Shown here: piece by piece, positions 54,401 to 61,002 of the stretch
Layout of the letters: every line of letters starts with the position of its first letter
Position numbering within the stretch: the first letter of the stretch is position 1
From: CBDDKU01 sp965230375
GTDB taxonomy: Bacteria > Bacteroidota > Bacteroidia > Flavobacteriales_D > Cryomorphaceae
Assembly: GCA_965230375.1 (NCBI GenBank)
Contig: CBDDKU010000007.1
Coordinates: forward strand, 1 to 64,000
Direction: 5' to 3'
DNA length: 64,000 bases
Notes under the pieces: model-generated
The model's input: only the letters and a program-made list of their open reading frames with translations
Told to the model about the DNA's origin: nothing
Database searches by the model: none
Translations under genes and position numbers: made by a program

Positions 54401-54476
54401 AGGGTTTGACGCCCTTTACTTCGATAGCTTCAAGATTGGAACTACCTACACGCTAACACTTTCGTATAAAATCTAA
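51438..54476 (+). CDS. Large TonB-dependent receptor linked to the secreted-protein family
   Basis: The 1012-residue protein (GTG start, signal to AFGQ) has a carboxypeptidase-regulatory-like domain (about 23-105). The plug has a distinctive RGLSDRYVLTTVNGSRIP, DLDIFPTGLVDNIIVTKSGS and DIPGDWAGAYISLETKDYP. The barrel is long and ends TYTLTLSYKI. The plug resembles TonB receptors without a SusD partner, and no SusD is present. Its stop overlaps the ATG of the next gene (TAATG), so receptor and secreted protein are translationally coupled. Confidence 0.88.
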   Translation: MKSIFLLFISAFCLAYSAFGQGSVRGKVTDNNGETVIGASVTFKHDPGTGTVTDLDGNYSINIPTDTATLVIQFIGFQTVQKPVLVAEGEVVRLDVTLLPKNYDLKVAVVEAKANRGGDYYMEKIKKNSATTIDYISAETIKKQGDSQVSAAVQRVPGVSSVGGAITVRGLSDRYVLTTVNGSRIPTLDPFTNNLDLDIFPTGLVDNIIVTKSGSPDIPGDWAGAYISLETKDYPDKFTLEVRSSIGYNDQATFNEILSSEGSDTDWLGWDNGFRDIPDGVPVVQDNFPLGNTNPDLYTQLGVLGLEPYLEGLGVTEETGITDGDIFHRLSLVELDLLGAALINDQSSVDQALTSYNDQYGIDYMFPRISENQRLSRYGQSFNNTWFTITKEAPLNTSHTITLGNQTKLFGRTLGYNFGVRYSRNIFADNNAEINRTNRSSNWTSAQGVFGNLGNLDTQISQESHNLSALVNLSYKLSPNNSISLMFMPNFLGQNNARINEGRVEDVAEAVIREDQFYEERKQLIYQLGTQHYLPKSKMKIQFNASYTDGQRNAPDFKSVRLIKTKEGVISFQNTSAPNRRYREMDENLLDTRISAEMPLFKEAETVAKIKFGLAYQYNERENQQVIYDVLGLSQEVIDGDKNEVLTPDRFAIDGRNSFDLRMRNLNTEFDSDINFRHIGAAFVMLDYNITERFRAVGGLRVETTDILTDVSEFYNEDIPNNADDRFSQTLGGYANQSTIYSTDFLPSVSLIYKLKDDDQHPINLRGNYFRSLGRPSFKEIAPIELADFELAAAVRGNPDLEITKVDNMDLRIESYFPKGHNVSFSVFYKSFENHIELISLPGSRGGIFSWQNVDESYVLGFEVEGAYMITKNLEARANFSLIDSETTVKEPVEEKRTMFGQAPYIINAMITYDWEKVGLISTISYNRQGPRLAIAQPTSSSEPDVFEMPRDQLDLKLSKTLSDHFGLSLKVRNILNAPIRRAYDFDAGFDALYFDSFKIGTTYTLTLSYKI

Positions 54477-55771
54477 TGCCGACCATAAAACTCAATCCCA
54501 TGAAAAGACTGGTTTTTTCTTTCTTCGCAATGGTCCTCTTCTCAGGTTTTCTGAGTGGTCAGAGTATTGAAGGACTCGAAGTAGAACTATATTATATTTC
54601 AGATGCCAATGACGCCACAGATGATCTAGGTGGTGAACTACAGGAAGGGTCAAAAACATACAGGTTATTTTTAGATATCTGCGATGGCTGCAAATTGCAG
54701 ACCATGTACGGGACGACAAATCATCCGTTTATCATCTCCAGTTCTGAGCCCTTTTTTAACTCTTCTTTCGGACAAACTTTTGGCCATAATATTACCAACG
54801 CATCTCTGTCTTTTGGAATTATACCGCTTGATTCTTACATGAGCTTTGGTGGAGCAGGTAAAGAGCAGGCAGGGTATCTCAAGTCTGCAGATGATACCGG
54901 TTCCATTTTTGAAGGAGCAGACCTTCTCCAAAATGAAGATCCTGAAATGGGGACTCCCATTAACGAAAGTGATGGACTAGTAGAAATCGATGGTGACACA
55001 GAACCGAGCTTTTTCTCAGAGGGTGGTACAGTTCCCTTGTCATCTGCTTTCGGGACTGCCGCCACGGATGTATCAGAATATTTTTCCACTGATCTGACAT
55101 TGCAGACAAATGGGGTAGAAGGGTTTGATGATGAGAATCGGATTTTGATTGGGCAGATCACCACGCTGGGCGAGCTCGAGTTTGAATTAAACGTGACTTT
55201 GATAAATGCCAACGGAGGTGTTGAGAAGTACGTTGCAAGAGATACACTGCTGGGCCCAAATGAATCAGTCAGCGCATTCTTGAAGTACCCATTAGAGTGT
55301 GGGTGTACCGATCCCGACTATATAGAGTTTGATCCTACTGCAGGTTGCGATGATGGTTCGTGTTCGGAGCTCATCGTCTTTGGGTGCTTGAACGAGGAAG
55401 CCTGCAACTTTGACCCGACAGCAAATTTTGATATCCCTGAACTCTGTTGCTTTGTGGATTCATGCCAGGGATTGGATATTTCTGTAGTTTGTCCGACGCT
55501 TGGTTTCGAAGAAACATTTGCAGAAGATCTTCGCGTCTATCCAAATCCATCTTCGGGCAACTTATTTGTGGATGGTTTTTATACCGATGCTTACTTGCGA
55601 AGAAGATTTGTTCTCATTGATGCCTTCGGGCGCATAGTTCTCGACGAAGTTTTGAACCCTCGGAATGGAAAGTACGAAGTTCCTGTTGATCGCCTGTCAA
55701 CAGGAGTTTATACACTACGCTTTCAATTCGACAATGAGTGGATATCAGAGCGCGTTGTGATCGTAAAATAG
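54476..55771 (+). CDS. GLEGVIVE-family secreted protein with T9SS tail
   Basis: The 431-residue ORF starts at the ATG overlapping the receptor stop; the ATG at 54500 (MKRLVFSFFAMVLF) is an equally good signal-peptide start. A divergent family domain (IEGLEVELYYISDANDA ... LDSYMSFGG ... ILIGQITTLGELEFELNVTL) is followed by two degenerate Cys repeats (GCTDPDYIEFDPTAGCDDGS, GCLNEEACNFDPTANF). A T9SS type A sorting domain closes the protein (LRVYPNPSSGNLFVDG). It is exported to the surface. Confidence 0.8.
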   Translation: MPTIKLNPMKRLVFSFFAMVLFSGFLSGQSIEGLEVELYYISDANDATDDLGGELQEGSKTYRLFLDICDGCKLQTMYGTTNHPFIISSSEPFFNSSFGQTFGHNITNASLSFGIIPLDSYMSFGGAGKEQAGYLKSADDTGSIFEGADLLQNEDPEMGTPINESDGLVEIDGDTEPSFFSEGGTVPLSSAFGTAATDVSEYFSTDLTLQTNGVEGFDDENRILIGQITTLGELEFELNVTLINANGGVEKYVARDTLLGPNESVSAFLKYPLECGCTDPDYIEFDPTAGCDDGSCSELIVFGCLNEEACNFDPTANFDIPELCCFVDSCQGLDISVVCPTLGFEETFAEDLRVYPNPSSGNLFVDGFYTDAYLRRRFVLIDAFGRIVLDEVLNPRNGKYEVPVDRLSTGVYTLRFQFDNEWISERVVIVK

Positions 55772-55863
55772 CGATTCACTTCAACTTAATTCTCACTTAA
55801 TATAATTCACATTGCAAGGCTTATTCATAACGGATTCCAAATATGATTTTGGACGCCCGACAC

Positions 55864-55871
55864 TAGCTTTG
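55864..55871 (+). promoter_or_regulatory. -7 promoter box before 55900
   Basis: TAGCTTTG matches TAnnTTTG, 28 bases before the start codon, suggesting that the 55900 gene and those downstream also have their own promoter. No correctly spaced -33 TTG is evident. Confidence 0.45.
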
Positions 55872-55899
55872 TTTCAACCTTAAATTATAAACCGATAAC

Positions 55900-57063
55900 A
55901 TGAAAAAATCTCTACTTCTAGGCCTTTTAGGACTATCTTCAATAGGTACATTATTCTCACAAGGCTTTATGCCCGACACTGAGGCACTAGAGTGCATAGT
56001 TGTCGAGAGATACTACGTTTCAGGTGCTGATGATTCACAAGATGGACTTCTTCCAGAAGGTTCGGTGACTTACAGAGTATTTCTGGACATGAAACCGACT
56101 TACGAAGCGCAAATCATGTTCGGAACGAACAATCACCCGCTTGATATTAAGACGACCACTAACTTTTATAACCACCCTTTTGGAGAGTCGATGGGAATTG
56201 GTGTAAATGCGGCTTTGTTCCCAACTCCGGTTGCTACGACTATTGCTCTTGACTCATACCTGACAATAGGTGCGGCAACTTCTGATCACACAGGGGTACT
56301 TAAGGCGAGTGACCCAGACGACACGTCAATCTTAGGTCAGGGCGATTACCTTACAAACTTCAGTGAGCTTGCGGATGAACCTGCAGTATCTATGGCAGAC
56401 GGTTATGTAGCTGGTACTGTTGCTGGTACTGGAAGCATCGGGATTCCACAGCCTATGCTCGATATTTTTGGGACTGAAACAATTGGTAATGAGTTTGAAA
56501 TAAACGATGGTTCATGGTACTTGCTCGATGGGTTGACCGGAATGGATGATGACAACTTGGTATTCGTTGGTCAATTTACTACTGACGGAACATTTACGTT
56601 TAATATGAACGTTCAAATGCTGATCCCAGAAGACCTTCAGTGTTTTGAAACGCCTACTTGCAATAAGGTTGGGATTATGTTTGTTCACACTACTCACCCA
56701 AATGACGAAGCGTTTAACAATGATATCGAGCAAGATCGTGTAATCTACCAAACTGACTGCATGTCATTTGATTCTTCAACGATACCTGACGGTGTTGAAG
56801 AAAACGCATTAGCTGAAAAAGCCTTTGACCTGTTTCCCAACCCAACTTCTGACAATTTCAATGTTGTGTTTAATGAAGATTTGACTAGTGTGAACTACAT
56901 CCTTTATGATGTAGAAGGTCGAGTTCTCCAACAGGGAATTGCTGGCAATGCCTACACTGGAAGACAGTTGACGATTCAAACATCTAACTTGAATGCTGGA
57001 ACTTACCTACTTCAAATTGTTTCAGAACAAGGAGTAGGAGTAAAGCGAATCATCAAGCAATAA
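55900..57063 (+). CDS. GLEGVIVE-family secreted protein with T9SS tail, no repeats
   Basis: The 387-residue protein has a signal peptide (1-21), then the family domain (ALECIVVERYYVSGADDSQD, VTYRVFLDMKPTYEAQIMFG, LDSYLTIGAATS, LVFVGQFTTDGTFTFNMNVQ). A T9SS sorting domain spans about 305-387 (FDLFPNPTSDNFNVVFN). No 54-residue repeats are present. It is the simplest complete member: one family domain plus a sorting tail. Confidence 0.82.
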   Translation: MKKSLLLGLLGLSSIGTLFSQGFMPDTEALECIVVERYYVSGADDSQDGLLPEGSVTYRVFLDMKPTYEAQIMFGTNNHPLDIKTTTNFYNHPFGESMGIGVNAALFPTPVATTIALDSYLTIGAATSDHTGVLKASDPDDTSILGQGDYLTNFSELADEPAVSMADGYVAGTVAGTGSIGIPQPMLDIFGTETIGNEFEINDGSWYLLDGLTGMDDDNLVFVGQFTTDGTFTFNMNVQMLIPEDLQCFETPTCNKVGIMFVHTTHPNDEAFNNDIEQDRVIYQTDCMSFDSSTIPDGVEENALAEKAFDLFPNPTSDNFNVVFNEDLTSVNYILYDVEGRVLQQGIAGNAYTGRQLTIQTSNLNAGTYLLQIVSEQGVGVKRIIKQ

Positions 57064-57070
57064 TATCTCG

Positions 57071-57940
57071 ATGCAGCCACTTCGCTTTTTAGCTTTCTCG
57101 TTTCTTTTCGGAATAGCCAGCTTCGCATTTGCTCAGGATGGTTTAGAGGGCGTAATAGTTGAAACCTATTACGTTTCAGATGAGAAAGATTCGACTGATG
57201 TATTAAGCGGCATGCGTTTGCCAGTCGGTACGACGACATATCGCATTTGGGCAGATCTGGCTGAAGGGTACAAAATGCAAATAGTGTATGGTCTTGCTGA
57301 TCATCCACTTAAAATTGAGAGTTCAACTCCTTTTGTAAATAATATTCGCGGCGGGTCTCATAGAGGAGACCAATTGTCGCACGTTAAAATCAAGCAACAG
57401 ACGGTGGCTTTGGACTCATACTTGACCATAGGATCAGGTTCGGTCAGGCATCTCGCTGTTCTCAAGGAAAATGATCCTGATGGATCGGAGATAGGAGGAA
57501 AGAATAATGATGGGGGTAGCGCACGGATAAGTGGTGGGCTGCTGACCAACAATTCACCAGAGATGGGCTTGCCGCTGACCGAAGCAGACGGTCTTATAGC
57601 GGCGCCCACCGTGCCTTCCATGGTATTCTTTCAGATTGAAGGAAAGGAATTTGCAATCCTTGAGAATTCAGGAAGTTTCGTTGTTGACGACGGTTCGTAC
57701 GCAGTCCTTACTGGAGTAGAAGGTGTTGACGAGTACAATAGAGTACTTATAGCTCAGATCACCACAACAAGTGATTTGCGCTTTGAGTTGAATTTCCAAC
57801 TCTTGGCTCCTTATGGAGGTGTCGAGCGATTTGTGGCGAGGAATCCAGACGATAGCGGAATGGAGTTTACTCATCCCGAGCTAACATTCCCGAGAAAAAA
57901 CACAGCCCAAAATCAAATCCTGGAAAGTCAGGAGCAATAA
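57071..57940 (+). CDS. GLEGVIVE-family secreted protein without sorting domain
   Basis: The 289-residue protein starts 7 bases after the previous stop. It has a signal peptide (1-21, AFAQ) and one family domain (GLEGVIVETYYVSDEKDS, TTTYRIWADLAEGYKMQIVYG, LDSYLTIGSGS, VLIAQITTTSDLRFELNFQL). It ends in a short polar tail (NTAQNQILESQEQ) with no T9SS domain or Cys repeats. Export by T9SS is therefore not expected from the visible C-terminus. It may stay periplasmic or bind another member. Confidence 0.8.
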   Translation: MQPLRFLAFSFLFGIASFAFAQDGLEGVIVETYYVSDEKDSTDVLSGMRLPVGTTTYRIWADLAEGYKMQIVYGLADHPLKIESSTPFVNNIRGGSHRGDQLSHVKIKQQTVALDSYLTIGSGSVRHLAVLKENDPDGSEIGGKNNDGGSARISGGLLTNNSPEMGLPLTEADGLIAAPTVPSMVFFQIEGKEFAILENSGSFVVDDGSYAVLTGVEGVDEYNRVLIAQITTTSDLRFELNFQLLAPYGGVERFVARNPDDSGMEFTHPELTFPRKNTAQNQILESQEQ

Positions 57941-57949
57941 TTGAATTTT

Positions 57950-60676
57950 ATGAAAACAAGAATTTTACGTTTCGCATACCTTGCGATCTTCTTTGTTATG
58001 TCTTCGCCCTTGGCATTTTCTCAAGGTCTCGAGGGTGTGATTGTGGAAGAGTACTATGAATCAGATGCAGATGACGCTGCTGACGCTCTGGCGCCAATTC
58101 CCGAAGGTTTTACTACATACAGGGTCTATTTGGATCTTGCTCCTGATTACGAAGCTCAGATCATTTTCGCCTCTGCTGGAGATGTAGATGGAAATGTTCT
58201 TGAATTTGCCACAACAACTTCTTTTTACAATTCGGCTTTCGGAGCAAATTTTGGTGATGGTATTGGTTTTGCTCTTTGGGGGCTAGGAGCCACACCGCTT
58301 GACTCATACTTGACAATGGGTAGCGGTGCGACAGGATACTTGGGTGTGCTTAAAGCTGATGATCCGAATGGATCTCTTATTGTGGGCAGGCTAGAAAATA
58401 TACCACCAGATGGAATTGCGCTTACGACAAGTGATGGGCTAATAGCCGGTACGAGCTCAGGTACAGGAAGCCTGGGTCTTGATCTCACTCCTCTTGGGGT
58501 TGGTGGTGGACCGCTTCTTCAAACGCTGGATGGTTCGTACTTCAACTTACAAGGAGTAAGTGGCCCTACGGCAGATAACCGGGTGCTAGTTGCTCAGTTT
58601 ACTACCGATGGAGAGTTCTCGTTTAAAATGAACGTACAGCTTCTTGGGCCAGGTGGAATTACTGAGCGCTACACGCACACAGATCCACAACTTCAGGATG
58701 GAACACCGACTACTGTCTTTCCATCTTTGCAATTTCCGGTGCCTGATATAGAAGGTTGTACTGATGTGGATGCTTGTAACTACAATTCACTGGCAAATGT
58801 AGACGATGGTTCATGCCTTATTCCGGTTGACAACTGCTCGGAATGCAACGACGACAATACTGCTCTTGAAATTATTGATGCAGATGGCGATGGCGTTTGC
58901 GATGCAGATGAAATTCCTGGTTGTGCTTCTCCAACTGCTTGCAATTACGATGTGACTGTAGATGATGGAAACGACGATGGCTCCTGTATTGAGCCAGAAG
59001 CAAACTGCACGGAATGTAACGCTGACAATGATGGTCTCGACCTGATAGACGACGATGGTGACGGTGTATGTAATGCCAATGAGATTGACGGGTGTACGTC
59101 AGGCACAGCTTGTAACTATGATGCAAATGCCACAGAAGATGATGGCTCTTGTATCGAACCAATTGAGAATTGTCAGGAATGTAATTCAGACAATGATGGA
59201 CTTGAGATCGTTGATGCAGACGGGGATGGTATTTGCGATGCGGATGAGATCCCCGGCTGTACTTCTATATCGGCATGTAATTATAATGCTAACGCTACCG
59301 ATGAAGACGGATCGTGTATTGAGCCAATTGAGAATTGCCAGGAGTGCAATGCGACAAATGATGGTTTAGAGATCGTAGATGCTGATGGCGATGGAATTTG
59401 CGATGCGGAAGAAATTGTAGGCTGTACTTCGGCTACAGCATGTAATTATCAGCTCGATGCGACAGATGATGATGGATCTTGCATCGAGCCAATCGAAGAT
59501 TGTCAGATTTGTAATGATGACAACACTGGTTTAGAAATTGTCGATACCGATGGAGATGGTGTTTGCGACGCCGAGGAAGTTTTAGGTTGTACAGACCCAG
59601 ATGCATTGAATTACAATCCGAATGCGACAGAAGACGATGGTTCTTGCTCTTATGAAGTCGTTGAAGGCTGCACCAGCAATACGGCATGTAATTTTGATCC
59701 GTTTGCCACAGACGATGACGGGTCTTGTATTGAGCCAGAAGCTAATTGTACCGAGTGTAACGCTACAAACGATGGGCTAGATCTAATTGATGCCGATGGC
59801 GATGGAATTTGCGACGCGAATGAAATAGCCGGTTGTCAGAGTACCACAGCTTGTAACTATAATGAGAATGCAACAGATGATGATGGCTCTTGCATTGAGC
59901 CAGAAGAAAACTGTACGGAATGTAACGTAACCAACGACGGTCTTGATCTTATCGATACCGATGGAGATGGAATCTGTGATGCGGAAGAAGTGGCTGGGTG
60001 CCAGAGTACAACGGCATGTAACTATGATGAAAATGCCACAGATGACGATGGTTCTTGTATTGAACCAGAAGAGAATTGTACCGAGTGTAACGCAACCAAC
60101 GACGGTCTCAACTTAATCGACACCGATGGAGATGGAATTTGCGATGCTGATGAAGTAGCAGGATGCCAGAGCCCGACAGCGTGTAATTACGATGAAAATG
60201 CAACCGATGACGATGGTTCTTGTATTGAACCTGTTGAAGACTGCTTTGCGTGTAATGAAAACAACGACGGTCTCGTCATAATAGATGCGGATGGTGATGG
60301 AGTTTGTGATGGAGAAGAAGTTCTTGGGTGTACCGATCCAGAAGCAGATAATTACAATCCCGATGCTACAGAAGACGATGGGTCTTGTCTCTACTTATCA
60401 GTTGAATCACCCGGGTTTTCTGATCAGTTCAATCTCTACCCTAACCCAACCCGCGACAGAATTTCGATCGAAAGCGAAGTTTATAATCTGTCTGGAAAGG
60501 AATTTCAATTCAGGGTAATGGACTCAAACGGTCGTATTATTGACGCCCAGATGAGTAGGGGAGAATTCATCGATAATGCATATGTTCTTGATGTTAGCAA
60601 TTTAGAGTCTGGACTTTACATGGTTCACATTCAGTCAAAAGAATACTATGGGACTTTGAGATTCATTAAACACTAA
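57950..60676 (+). CDS. GLEGVIVE-family secreted protein with 11 Cys repeats and T9SS tail
   Basis: The 908-residue protein starts at MKTRILRFAYLAIFF (ATG nine bases after a TTG that opens the frame); signal to AFSQ. The family domain occupies about 26-262. Eleven cysteine repeats follow (58754-60396); two are short forms lacking the CxxC and Asp-rich half. The T9SS type A sorting domain closes it (FNLYPNPTRDRISIESE). Codons vary freely between repeats, unlike the 44-47 kb array, so protein sequence and not DNA is being conserved. Same operon as the three preceding family genes. Confidence 0.85.
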   Translation: MKTRILRFAYLAIFFVMSSPLAFSQGLEGVIVEEYYESDADDAADALAPIPEGFTTYRVYLDLAPDYEAQIIFASAGDVDGNVLEFATTTSFYNSAFGANFGDGIGFALWGLGATPLDSYLTMGSGATGYLGVLKADDPNGSLIVGRLENIPPDGIALTTSDGLIAGTSSGTGSLGLDLTPLGVGGGPLLQTLDGSYFNLQGVSGPTADNRVLVAQFTTDGEFSFKMNVQLLGPGGITERYTHTDPQLQDGTPTTVFPSLQFPVPDIEGCTDVDACNYNSLANVDDGSCLIPVDNCSECNDDNTALEIIDADGDGVCDADEIPGCASPTACNYDVTVDDGNDDGSCIEPEANCTECNADNDGLDLIDDDGDGVCNANEIDGCTSGTACNYDANATEDDGSCIEPIENCQECNSDNDGLEIVDADGDGICDADEIPGCTSISACNYNANATDEDGSCIEPIENCQECNATNDGLEIVDADGDGICDAEEIVGCTSATACNYQLDATDDDGSCIEPIEDCQICNDDNTGLEIVDTDGDGVCDAEEVLGCTDPDALNYNPNATEDDGSCSYEVVEGCTSNTACNFDPFATDDDGSCIEPEANCTECNATNDGLDLIDADGDGICDANEIAGCQSTTACNYNENATDDDGSCIEPEENCTECNVTNDGLDLIDTDGDGICDAEEVAGCQSTTACNYDENATDDDGSCIEPEENCTECNATNDGLNLIDTDGDGICDADEVAGCQSPTACNYDENATDDDGSCIEPVEDCFACNENNDGLVIIDADGDGVCDGEEVLGCTDPEADNYNPDATEDDGSCLYLSVESPGFSDQFNLYPNPTRDRISIESEVYNLSGKEFQFRVMDSNGRIIDAQMSRGEFIDNAYVLDVSNLESGLYMVHIQSKEYYGTLRFIKH
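58754..60396 (+). repeat. Second array encoding 54-residue Cys repeats
   Basis: Eleven units with the same six-Cys pattern as the 44.8-47.2 kb array; units 8-10 are the most alike (GCQSTTACNY or GCQSPTACNY). Two short units (GCTDPDALNY and GCTDPEADNY) bracket the second half and precede the tail. Confidence 0.9.
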
Positions 60677-60762
60677 TTAATCTTTACTGAACATTACCTT
60701 CAAATAAACCAAAACCTGGCGTTACTCTCAGAATAAGTCGTGTGAAGTGATCGCTAGAATTG

Positions 60763-60799
60763 ACAGGAAGTCGAGTCATCAAATGGCTCGACTTCTGTT
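60763..60799 (+). terminator. Terminator-like hairpin after the secreted-protein operon
   Basis: A 16-bp stem (60763-60779 with 60783-60798; one bulged G, one G-U) with loop CAA. The following sequence is only moderately T-rich (TGTTGTTTAA). The spacer 60677-61002 holds no gene. Confidence 0.7.
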
Positions 60800-61002
60800 G
60801 TTTAATAGCGCTGTTAATAGGAAAGCGGCAGAATGACATTTCTCAAAAAGTCAAGTCTTTACATAGTTAATCTTATTAATAGAAATATCACGTTTTCATA
60901 TCCTATTCATTTTGGGTCTAAGGCCCGTTAATCGCCAATTTTGAACAGTTCATCTTAAACTATGCTTTAACTATAGATGTCACTATTTTAAACCAATCTC
61001 TA

